A stretch of 64,000 nt of DNA from Eimeria necatrix. Its lineage: Eukaryota; Apicomplexa; Conoidasida; Eucoccidiorida; Eimeriidae. Shown one piece after another: positions 22,908-34,500 of the stretch; within the stretch, counting starts at the first letter, position 1, and every line of letters starts with the position of its first letter. The stretch covers positions 30,860 through 94,859 of the forward strand of contig NW_013651893.1 in the NCBI RefSeq assembly GCF_000499385.1, in the 5' to 3' direction. The notes below the pieces were generated by a model. It was not told the origin of the DNA and made no database searches. It saw only the letters and a program-made list of their open reading frames with translations. A program made the translations under genes and the position numbers.

Positions 22908-24032
22908 GAGGGCCTTCTCTAGTCAGCAGAGGTGAAGGGAGTAGCAGTACCGGTGGCAGCAGCTGTTTGTCCCTAGACGGCCAGTAGCCCCAGCATGTCC
23001 TGCTGTCGCGGTTTTTCTGATACTACTGCTGCTTATAAGGGGGGAGAGGGCTTCGCAGCAGGCACCGCAAGAGCAGTACATCCGGTCGGAGGTGACGTTC
23101 GTGTCTCCACCGACCATACTACTGCTTCAGCTGCTGTGGTCTCGCTCCAGCTGCTGATTCTGGTTCCGAGACGAAGAAATTCTTCAGCACAAAAACTAAA
23201 AGGTAGCTCCACCACGAGAATGGTTAATCTGCTGCAGCCTCAGGTACTGCACGTGACCTGTCGGCAGCAGGGAGTATAAAAATAGCAGCACGGCTATGTA
23301 CACACAGAGAGTTCATCGCTATAATTTCACCTCGGTGCTCCGCGTATCGTTGTAATTTCACGTTTTTGTGCACACGCGGATAATGTCTGAGGTGTACATG
23401 AATGCACCGCTGCCCCAACATTGTAACAGCCGAGCCTGCAACTTTGCGCAGCGCCCAGCTCCTGCTGCTGCTGGGGGTCTCGAACTTACTGCAGCATCGA
23501 GTTTGCCGTAATATGAAACAAAATTCTAATCAGTAGCGCGTATTCACATTTGGGCTCACGCTAAAACAGCTGTTTGTCTCTACTATTGCCATTACCGTTG
23601 CAGCCGAACAACTAGTTGTAGTCCACGTGTACCAGCAGCTACTTTTGGTGCTTCTGCCTTCGTTTCCTTGAAGAACAGCAGTGTTCCGAGGGGAAGTGTT
23701 TGGGATTACAGGAACTTTTAGACAGAGCAGCACCAGTTCCACTGGCAATTCCTCCTGGTGACGGATCATACATTGACAGGAAAGATAAATAGAAGACATA
23801 ACATAAAGGAAGGCGAAGCAAGCGGCAAGGAGCACAGCAGCAATTGGCGCTGCAATGCATTAAGGGCGCCAACTGCAGTGGATGTGTGAAAGAGAAAACA
23901 ACTAGGGACAGGAACAGCAAGGGCAACGCGAGCCCTGGCGAACCCATAGCACCCACAGCCTTCAAGAAACGCACTACCACTGCCAGCAGCAGCTTCTATA
24001 GCATCAAGCAGTAGAATAAATATCGGGAGGCC
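22908..24032. other. Intergenic, nothing supported
   Basis: About 1.1 kb between a minus-strand and a plus-strand gene, so it should hold both promoters. Short open frames are present on both strands, but none has motifs or consistent splice sites. Confidence 0.4.
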
Positions 24033-27000
24033 ATGGAAAGTCATATTGGCGAATTGGAGTTGGAATGTAGGGAAGCTTGTCGCCGTCTAAGCAAATCTGT
24101 AGATGCAATCAAAGGATACAAAGGGGGTAGGGCTGATAGCCCCTTCTGCGCCTGTAGTTGCTTCGCCTTGAAACTGGCTCTGCGGTTGGCTTGCTTGTAT
24201 TAGCTATTTTCTGTCCAGATTCTGCCGCTGTTTGGGACACTGCTGCTGCGCGCTCGTGTTGTTCCGTTTCGTTTTCGGCAGCTTGCGATGCTCAACATGT
24301 TGAAGAGAAGCCGTTCAATGTTGTTGCTGCCGCTGCTGTACTTCAGACGAGGCTTCCGTTTTAGAGGGTCTCTTGGCTGATTGCCGGCGGGACGCGAACC
24401 TTTTCACGGAATCTGTAAGATCGGCGTAGCCTGGCGTCACTCTCTGTGTGTGATTCGTCATCAGCTGCGTCTTCGCTCGCTTGCTTGTCGTTTTCGCTTT
24501 TGTCTCCACCTGCTTTTCCTGTGTGTTTTGTTCATGTCCCGGTGCGTGTTTTCTTTTTCTAAGAGAGTTGTCTGGAACTTGTGCGAATTAAGCACTCCCT
24601 TAAGAAGGATGGCAGTTTGATCAGTCGTGTATTTACAAAAAAGGAGAGCTCTGGGCCTTAAGTGAGCGCACGAAAATGGTTCGCTGGCCTTTACAGTATT
24701 CTTGCGTCTCAGCTGCGTCACTTGGAGCTGGAGGCGCGTTTTGAAACGCCATTGAGTGCCCAGGATCCTCATGCCTCTCGAATTGTGAGTACAGCATCAA
24801 CTGTGACCCTGTTCTGCACAAGCACCGCTACTAGCAGCAGTTGCTTATGCTGCAGTGCTGACAAATTTGCCTTGTCTTCCCTTCCTAACCGCGAGAGGAA
24901 CCAGCCTAGCTGTGAGGATTCACACTTGTACACTGGGTACCTTTGCAGCTTGCCGAGCTGCGCCAGCAGCTGCGTACTTTGACAGCTGAGGTCGACGCCG
25001 CAGAAAGGCGCACTCTTTCGTCCAGCAGTATGTTAGCACTTCCATTTCTGGCGTTGGTAGCGTTGCTCGTGACGCGAATGCAGATGACGCCGGCACTAGT
25101 GCCGGACCTGCGTCATGCTTTGTCTCAAGCTGTACAGTTTAAAGTATCTGCTTTGCCTTCAGCGCTTACTTGTGCGGTTCGAAGGTTTGTGCCTTTAGGG
25201 GGAGCCCGAAACGAGCGCCTCTCGGGGGCGGAGGCGAAGATGAATGAAGGCTGCAAACAACTAGAGGTAAAAACAAACATGAGAGAGGTCTGCATGAATC
25301 GAGTGATAGAGAACCACAGAGATGAAGACAATCGCAGAAACGCTAACAACCATTACTCCTTTGGAGTCCTTTGGAGGTTCAGCTGGGGAGCAAGCTGGTG
25401 AAGGCGAGAGCTGATAAATAGTAATGAGCTGCGGACAGAAATACGGACAAATGGAAGCTCCGAGAGCAGGAGACAAACAGAGACGGGCACAGACAGATGA
25501 ACGGACATCACTATTTGCCGTTGCCAGGACGTAGCTTTTCCTACTTCTTCTGCTGGGGTTCTTCTGCTTCTGCTGATGCTTCAGCGTGCCCACATGCTGG
25601 CGTTGGAAACTGAGCAAGTCGGAAGCTATGTTTCAGCCACGTTGGCCGCCCAAAGGCAGAGCATTATGAGGACACGCAGTCATGTGAGGGGCCAAGTGTG
25701 CTCGTAATGTGTGTCTCGGAGGATCTGTGGGTCTTGCTTTTTTGCCGTTCCTGTCTTACTCAGGCTCTTTCTTTTTCTGATTGCCTTGCCGCATAGATTT
25801 GTGCTATGTTTCTCCCTCTTCTCACCCGTTTCTTTCCACTTCTTGTCATTCTTTGTTTCTTCCTTCAGTACTTCTAGCGCTGCCACCCCGGGTGAGCTTT
25901 CACATATCCTGGGCGTGGTGCTGTTGTGACTCCTGCTTTAGGCGTCTCATTGGGGTCTGTCTTTGGCCGAAGGAAGGGCATCTATTTCTCGCATGGTACG
26001 CAGGAACAGTGCTTTTGTCTGCTGCTGTTTGCCTGTGTTGGTCTCTGTCTTCGCTATCGAGCGTCTGTTCGTGGTAGCGTCTATTATTTATGCATGCCAG
26101 TACTTTTTTGCGGTATCGAGCTGTGGTTTTTCCTCTTCCATACGCACCACGTGCTGAATTGTCCTGTGCTCCTGATGTTTCAGCACTGTTTATGAAATAC
26201 AGTAGTGGCTCTAGAGCCGCACACCTGTTTTAGTTGCGAGCAAATAGCTGATGAGCAGCACTACTGCGGCTCTGTGGTACTTGTGCCCCTGCTCAGCTGA
26301 GGGCAGCTCGCCAGCGTCACTGGGTGCTGCTGTGTCTCGCCGTGTGCATTTGCTGCTGCATGCTGTACTTGATGCTGTCGCGGGCACTGTTGCGTCTGGG
26401 CCTTTGCGGCAGCAGTAGCAACAAGACTGAGAGTGTTTCAATAGCAGCGGCGGAAAATCCTGCTGCGCTTACTGGGGAACTTAGTGAGAGGCAGACTGTA
26501 CCGGGAGTGCTTTCCGTACCAGATGATGCTGCTACAACAGGGCGACAAGAACAGCAGCAGCAAGAGCAGCCGCATCAATCACATCCGCCCCCCCTAACAG
26601 GCAGAGACAAATTCAACATTCTGCAGAGGCTCGCTCGCGAGAGGCGCGAGCAAGAGCAACAGCTGCAGCAAATGCAGCACGCTCAGCAACAACAGCCGCA
26701 GATACCGCAAAGGCCATCGGAAATGGGACCCGAAGTATTTCAGCAGCAGAAACAACAGCTGCCGCAATTTCCTTTGCAGGAGCAAGGCGTAGAGCCACCA
26801 GTGCAGCAGCAGGAGCATGTTCCTGGGGAACAACAACTTTCTACGTATCGGCCTCTTACAGTGGAGCAGCAATCACTTGCGCTGCAGCAGCAACTACCTA
26901 CGCAGCAGCATGCGCCAGATATGCAGCAACAGCATGCTCTGTTGCGGCAATCGCTACCTACAGAGCGTGACAAGCCGCCTACGGAGCAGCAACGTACTGA

Positions 27001-27532
27001 GAAAGAGCAACAGTCTGCGTTGCATCAGCCGGAGCCTCCTACGCAGCAGCGTGGAACAGGAGGGGAGCAGCAGCCCCCTGACGTGCTGCCGCAGCATCCT
27101 CCTACGGAGCAGCAGCAACAAAGCGCACAGCAGTCGCAGCATAGTCCGCATCAACTGGAGCCTTCTGTTCAACAGCAGCTTCTTTCGGAGCAGCTGCAAC
27201 TTTCTTCGCATCAGCCGCAAATTGGTTCGCAACAGCCGCCGGCTCCTGCGGAAGAGCAACAATATCCGGTGCAGCTGCGGCAGCCTCCAACGGAGCAACT
27301 GCAGCTTCCTGTGGAGCAACAGCTTCCAGCTCAACAACAACTTCTTCTTGGATATCAGCAAGAGTTTAATACTCTGCAGCAGCAGCAATCTCCGCCTCAT
27401 CCGCTGAAGCAGCAGCAAACGACCATGAAAGAAGGGCAGCATCTCCAGGTGCCTGTACAGCAGCAACCGCAGCAGGAAAAGTTTCAAGCAGTTCAAACGC
27501 AGATGGAGCACCGGGACTCGCTTGGCGAATGA
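24033..27532 (+). CDS. VTI1: Vti1-type Qb-SNARE, 7 exons, with long Gln/Pro-rich C-terminal tail
   Basis: Exons: 24033-24126, 24663-24784, 24949-25027, 25199-25266, 25585-25683, 25942-25995 and 26297-27532. Every phase matches. Exons 1-3 give a helical N-terminal domain (ELELECREACRRLSKSVDAI, LAELRQQLRTLTAEV). Exons 4-6 give the Vti1 signature: NERLSGAEAKMNEGCKQLE, ALETEQVGSYV, then LAAQRQSIMRTRSH with the central glutamine, and ASISRM. Exon 7 starts LRAARQRHWVLLCLAVCICC, the juxtamembrane basic stretch and anchor, with the spacing seen in Vti1. Vti1 acts in Golgi-to-endosome and intra-Golgi fusion. Exon 7 then stays open for about 375 Gln/Pro-rich residues, which would lie in the lumen and is unusual. 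A GTGAGA at 26484 could be a donor that ends this exon earlier. Exon 2's acceptor (CCTTAAG) is weak. Confidence 0.82.
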
Positions 27533-28566
27533 CAATGCGTTAGAAATTGGCGGGATGCCGCGACCCACGCAACGGCAGCTGCTCCAGCCTGGAGTAGCAG
27601 AAACTGCTGCCCTCACCGTAGCTGCATAATGCATAGCCACACAGTAGCACGGAACGAATGTGACCTCACAGTAGCCATGCACAAATTTTCTCCACGAAAA
27701 GCCTTTGCCGCACCGAATGCAGGGTCCAGTAGAGCAGTAGCTGCGGTTTTGTGTGCAGATAAAGTCACCTTTGGAAGCCGATCTGCACATACGAAACTCT
27801 AGAAGCAAGCGTATCCCTTAGTGCATTTTGTTTGGTGATACGCTGCGACGCCAGTGGTGTTTCTGCTGCTTTGTCGCTGTTTGGGCAGCTGTTGCCTCTC
27901 AGTTTTTTACTCTTTCCCGGTGTCGTCTCATATGTCTCGCTGCAAAACCCTGCAGATTGTGTCACTGCGGCCTGCGGACCCCGTAGGGTTCCGCAAAGAA
28001 TACCTTTAGGATACTTATTCTCAGGTAGCTGGAAAGGACCCATCTCGGTACCACCTATGGCCGGCAACAGGGACAAACTCATTGTGGGCCAAAGCGCTTG
28101 GTGAGACAGCAATTGTTTAACATTGCCACAGGTATAACCTTTCTCGTGGAGGCCGCGCCTGCTCTTCAGTGTCGCTGATGAGCTGTAGCTGCTGCCATTG
28201 CTGTTTCTCGCGCCAGTTTTGCGAGCTAGAGAGACTGTGTGTTTGGGACAGCTCTAATTTCTGGGATTTTGAAAATAAGTGGGCAGCCGGAAGGGCAGCC
28301 TGAGAGGCTTTTGCCGCTCGTTGCAGGAGGGCATCAAGGATCCTGTGGCTAGTCTCATTCTTTTATAGGTACCTATTTCGCTAGCAGACACCCAATTCAG
28401 TAGCAGGCCAGTCTTGCTTTCCAAGTAACTAGCCGACATGAAAAATATCTACTAAAAGTCACAACAGCTGCGTCGTTTGCAGCAGACGTGCTCCACAGCT
28501 ATTGAAAGGATGGGAGCTACACATTGGAAAAGGGACACACAGCAGCTGTTGTTGCTGCATCTGTCC
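27533..28566. other. Intergenic, between convergent genes
   Basis: No supported gene. It lies between the 3' ends of the SNARE gene and the GCN2-like gene, so 3' UTRs and possibly a last exon of the latter are expected here. Confidence 0.35.
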
Positions 28567-31500
28567 TCAGCGCCTTGGCGCTGCATTGACGAGCACGGAA
28601 ATGAGCGTCTGGGCTGTCAAGTGGCGGACCGGTTTGGCCTTGCGCCTGCTGCTGCTGCTGTCCCCCGCTGAAACGGTAGGTGACTTCTGCAGGTGTGTAA
28701 GACTAAAGATTACGGGCGCCATCGACGCCGCAGCAACAGCAGTGTCGAGCAGGGAAGCTCCACAGGAGCTTCTTTCGTTACTGCAGGCAGCCAGTGGAAT
28801 GTACTGACTGCTGTTTAAGCTATGCCAAAAAGGGTTATCTTCTGTAGACTGCCACGACTGCTGGAGCAGTTCATGCTGTTGGTGGTGCGCTTGCTGCAGC
28901 AGTAGCTGCTGTCTCAGCAGCTGCTGATACTTTCTGCCGCCGCCTGTCTTTTGCTGCTGCTGTATTACCACATGGTATTTCACGCTGGGGTGGCGCCTCA
29001 GCGCTTCCTGGAAACGCGACACCTCGATGACAGGCTGTATCCGCATCACTGCCTGAGCTCGCAACGGCAGCCGCAACTGTGAGGCGAGTAGCAAACCCTC
29101 AAACGGTGCTAGGAACTGTAGCTACAGACACGCGGGAGGGCTGCTATTAACAACCGTGGCGACAACAGCATTGCAGTGAAGGCAGGAAATCGACGTAACG
29201 GAAGTCAGCTGCAAAGACAGCGCTTGGAGAGTATTCGAGAGTGTCAATCTTACTACAACGCCTCGTCGTATGAGGCGGTTAGCCATTGCAACACCCAAAG
29301 GGATGAGGCGGCTGCTGGCAGTCGTGAGTATGACCCAGGGTTGTCTGCTGTGGCGAATATGCCGTATCGGTGAATACTGCAATGACATGGTCTGCTGGGC
29401 CGGCTGCTGCTGGAGCGAAGCAACACATCCAAGCTCACTTCCAGCTTGCTCGACAGTTTCATCCTCCACATGAGTCGCGTCACCGACGGATGTGACTGAA
29501 CGTGTAAGATACCCTGATATGCTCGCCGCGTCAGTTTGTCCTTGCTCCTGTTGCAATGCAGCAACGGCTGCGGCTACAACAGCTGCCGCATCCGCATTCG
29601 CCACTAAGGAAATGACGGTTTCCAAGTCAAGGTCAAAAGACAACGTTAAAAAATTCTCATGAGGCTCACAATTGCGCAGTATGGTTCCTCTAATCGGTTC
29701 TTTTGCAGTTGTTGATTTTGCTGGGGCAGCTACGCAGGTTGCAGATGCTGCAGTGAGCCCATCGCTGGGATCGGCAGCACCGGATCCGCACACCGCTGCG
29801 GCTGTGCTGCAGTTGGCAGCGGCAACTGCAGGGTCTTGGTTTATCTGTGGGAAAAGCTTGATATATCCACCGCCACCTACCCTCACAAACTGGAGTGGTG
29901 ATAGCATTTGCGTCTGCAATGCCTGATGCTCGTGCTGCTGTTTCTGTGAGGGACTCGGGCATTCGTCGGGATTCAACAAACCAACAGCAGGTAAAGATGC
30001 TCTCAAGAACGAGGCATTTAAAAACACCCCAAAAACGAGCCGCTGCGGCGCACAAACAGCAGCGGCAACAAAGGCAGTAGTAGCAGCAGCCGTGTGGGCC
30101 AGTGGAATGCGCAGAACGCAATTGCACGACCCGCAGCAGCAAATCTTACCCCAACATCGTAATTTGGGCTTTCTGGGGGCAGGAGAAATCGCATAAAGAG
30201 GCAGCGGCCTGCTGAGGTGTCTACTGCTGCTTGTAGCAAGAGCGAAAGATGCAGTGCGTGGCTGAGCTCCCTTTCTGCCTCTGCAACTGCCGCAACTTCG
30301 GGTTCCGTTTCGCAAATGAGCGGTCGGCACTGTCGCAGCTCTCCCTGTTGCTGTTGCTGCACCTGCGTGTTTGCCGCTGTAAGGCGGTTGCGAATGTTTT
30401 GCAGCAACAGCAGCAGCTCGAAAGCGTCTCCCGAGAACTCCAGTAACTGCTGCAGCTGCTCTGCAGCAACATCAAGCTCCTCAACTTCCAAATTAGAAAA
30501 TTGCTGTGAGCAAAAGGTACGCAAGGGCGAACACAAGACTGGCAGATGCAGGCGCAACAGCAGCAGCAGCAGTACGGCAAAAAGCAGTAGCCTCAACAAC
30601 ATAGTGCGGCGACATGCTGCCACATGTGTTTCATGGCGCGAAATGGAGACCTACATAAAGAACTTTGCTACAGTCTGAATGTGAAACACAAGCCTGCTGC
30701 GGTCTCTGGGTCACGTGTCTCTGAGGGTCTTTCTGACACAGTTGTAGTAGCTCTACAACTGCCTCTTCCACGTCGGAACGAGGTATACGGAAGAAAAGCC
30801 TGCATAGCACGCACCAATAGCAGCAATGAGCCTTCTGTACAACAAAACCTGAAGAAATGGCACCACAAGGATAGCCGAATGAGCAGTGCATCAGTAGCAC
30901 CGCCGATGAGGCAGTTTTATCCGGTAAGCCCCTCCACACTAAGTTTCAGCACCAACCGCAGCTCCCACACTAGCACGAGCTCCTGATGTGCTTCCCTCAA
31001 GCAGGCGTAGAGGAATATCATCAAACTACGGGGCTACTGCTGCTGCAGTGACAACGACAACTGCTGCCATCACAAGTTTAGATACACTACACGAAAGTGG
31101 CGGGACCAGCAATCGCAGGGGCAACAGCTGCGATCTATTGGCAAGCATTCCTATCTTAGCTAAGAAGCAGTATCAGAAGCCGCAGCTCCTGGCCGAGCCA
31201 CCAACAGCAGCTGCTGCTGAATCAAAAGTAGCAACACTAGAAACGTGCTCACTGGAGCAGCGGGCGCACGAGCTGCGGCAGTGCAAACTCCAAAGTTCCA
31301 CAAGAAGGCGGAATTCCAGCAGTGACCAGTAGGTTGTGCAGCGAAGTCACTGCAACAAGAAGCAGCTCTCCCTCAGCAAAAACAAGCTGCTGGTCCTCGT
31401 AAGACAAGACGTTCAGCATTTGCTGCAGCACCTGCTGGCTCATCCCTCTTTGTTGATCTTGCTGCATATTATCGCCCGAGAAACTAGTTGAAGGGCTTCT

Positions 31501-34500
31501 GGGGCCGCTGGTGCTCATGTAACAGCCCGTCTGGCAGCTGGCTGGAAGCAGGAGATGCTGCAGTACATGCTTCTGTTGTTGTTGCTGTTGCTGTTGCTGC
31601 TGTTTCAGGGGATAAAGAATTTGGAAGCAGCAAGCTAGCTGCGGTAGCACTTGGCCGAATGGGCCCCGTCCACTCTCCCCTTGTTGCTGCTAACGCCGCA
31701 AACACGCAAGGAACAACGAGCAGCGGAGCAACCTCACGAAAATTGTAGCAGCAGCAGTACAAATAGAAGTGGAAGCACACATAGAAGAATACGACTGCCT
31801 GCATGATCTCTACGGTTGCGCCTTCTTGTTAAGGCTTGTCTGTTGGCTTGGTGTGCAGCTCACCTCCAGTGCATACGCAGGCCCAACACAAAACCTTTTG
31901 AAAACTTCTCCATCTAGAAGCATTCGTTGTTGGGGCTGAACACTGGCTGCCGCTGCATTCGCCGTAGCTGCTATTGCAGCTGACATCACAAATTGATGCC
32001 ATTCAGCAGTGCCGGGCAACGCCCGCGTTGCTGCAGCGGCGGCCGCGACAGCGGCTGCTGCAGCAGGGGGTTGCTGCAGCTGCAGGCTGCTGCAGCACGG
32101 AGGAAACACAGAAGCTGCGGCAGCATCTAGCGCAGCAAACGCCGAGGATAAATGGACTGTTGGTGACAGTAGCAGATTCGAAGCGGTTAGAGCAACGACT
32201 CCTGTTGTGGCTGAAAGCATATTGAAATCAGCAGTAAGCCGCAAAAGAGGTGTGAGAGCAGACTTTGAATGCACGCATAAGAAAGGAATTCTGCTGAACA
32301 GTAAAATAACAGTACGAGTCAAACTGGAAGTGAGATGCAATGAGGAAGGAAACCACAGGCAGGGCAAAGAGAGACAGCAAAAATGTCCACAAAAAAACAC
32401 GGGCAGCACATAGACAGACGCAGACTAGAGGAACCAAAGAGCTGATAACACGAACATACAGAAAGCCGTAGCCTGATAGAAGACTAGAGCTCACGAAAAC
32501 ATAGAGCAACGCTTTACTATCCAGATATAACTAGGAGGATACTACAATACGTTTTGCATGCGTGCAAAGGCACGCAGACAGCAGCATGCCCACGCACGTA
32601 AACAGCCAAGTGTTCATTCGTGCACTGATGGAGCTGACCTGCTGTAAGATCCACTGCAGGGCAGAAAAGAGGCAGCGATTGGTGCGCGGCTCCGTGGGCG
32701 CCAAAGTGCTGAAGTGCTGCACTGCAGAGCAGACCCCTAAGGCCGTCATTGCCATCGTTCTGCGCAAGTTCCTCCTGTTGCTGCGGCAGAAGGAGAAAAG
32801 AAGGACACTCCAAAACCAGCTCTCTTCGCTTGCTGCTTCGGCTCAACGGTGACGGCAACTTCAGATGAGAACAACTCTAGAAGGCCTCAGAGTGAAGTGC
32901 AGCTCAGCATGACATTAAGGCTGAGACCACTTCGGGCCAATGCATTTATGCATGCAACGAATGGTGTACGGAGCGAAACGAAGGCAACATGCACTCGTTA
33001 GAACCCATTGCCTCTCGATATTTCTAGAGAGGTCGCGGTCTTGGAAATTCACGCAAGCACGCCTGCAGTAGTGAACTTGCAGAGCAAACGTTACCACTGC
33101 ACGTATTTCTGCGCGTTTGTGGTTGCCTCACGGTGTTCGTAGATGTGATTCCAGTAATGGCACGTGCGTGCATGTGAGAGTGCGAATGGTTGCGTGATGA
33201 GTCTTTGCCCATGTACCGCAATCACTGTTTGAGTTCAATGCATATATAGGCACGCAAATAAATGCATGCAATCTACACTCAGCGCATACGAACGGCATGA
33301 TCAGCCTAGACAGGCGTTCGCTTAGATACACTAATCAATTTCAGTGGGGAAGGCATACAGTTGGGGGCATAGCTCTACCAAAACATCATACAGCCACACT
33401 AAGACAACTGCAAAGGCATTGGATAAGTGAAAGTACTACAATGCGGGCTTCAATGGAGCAGCAGCAAAGAGGCAAAGGCGATAATAGCAACGTCTGTAAC
33501 TGCTGCTACTGCACAGCAACCAAAGCACACGCACTAAGGCGTCAACGAAGGCCCTCCGGCTGCGGGGATCAAGAGGACGCGCGAAAAGGACGTTTAGCAC
33601 CTCACGTGTCAGCTGAACACGTGCGTTCATAGTGCTACTGCTGCTTTGTCGCTGCTCTCGATGTTGCTGGAGCACCCGACCAGAAAACGCCGGTGCGGCT
33701 GAGCCTGTTCCCGCTGCCGTCCCACCTGCAGCTCCGATTGCTGCGAGACAATCTGCGGGAGCAGTTGGGTGCCCTCGTCCCTGATGCGTGTTCTGCTGCT
33801 GCTGCTGTTGCCCTGTCGGCAAGGGAGCGGATCCAGAAGATGTTGCAGCCAATGTTGAACTCGCTACTGTAGTTGTGAGAGCTGAAGCAGCAGCCGCGTC
33901 TTCATCCTCCGCCGTGGAGCAGCCGCCCACACGCAGCAAGAACGCCTCGAAGAGTCCCGCATCCACCGCAGGTGGCAGCGTGCCAGACTGCAGCAGCTGC
34001 AAAGACGATGGCCTCTTATTCGGTTCTTCCTGCAACAGCAAGCTGCACAAGTAACAGCAGCAGCAACAGCACGGCGGAGTTGCGTGCTCGGAGAGGCCAA
34101 TGCATTGTCGAAGCTGGAAGCGCAGCTGCCGTCAACTCAAGTGTAGCTGCACTCGAGCGCAACGGCAGCAGCAATATCACACCAACAGCAAGACATCGGA
34201 AATTACAACGCCAGAAGCACTGCAAGAAAAGCATTAGGAGTAGTAACCGAAACACCAGCAAGAAGAAAAAATGGTTGCATTTACAGCAGTAGCAGGAAAA
34301 GCTACAACAGCTAACTTGGCGATTTTGACGGCCCGCGGCGGCATGCAGCCGTTGAAGTTCGTGCGTATGGCTTCTCGATTGCTAAGCCGCGCCATAACCG
34401 GACAAAGCAACCACAGCTCCAAAAAGAGCATCCTGCGTCAAATACACTCAGACCCGCTCAGTCCATTCGCCGATATGTCACAGCACTAGAATCAACAGCA

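Noticed and set aside
25996..26157. Read-through C-terminus of the SNARE (VRRNSAFVCCCLPVLVSV...)
   Set aside because: It is also membrane-like, but the GTACGC donor at 25996 joined to exon 7 restores the Vti1 spacing between the SNARE helix and the anchor better.
26817..27808. Ser/Asn/Arg-rich and Leu/Arg-rich frames on both strands
   Set aside because: Alternate-frame translations of the CAG-rich exon 7.
30018..30623. Separate minus-strand protein with a Leu-rich N-terminal segment
   Set aside because: The following sequence fits the HisRS-like region of the GCN2-like gene, so it is treated as an exon rather than a signal-bearing gene.
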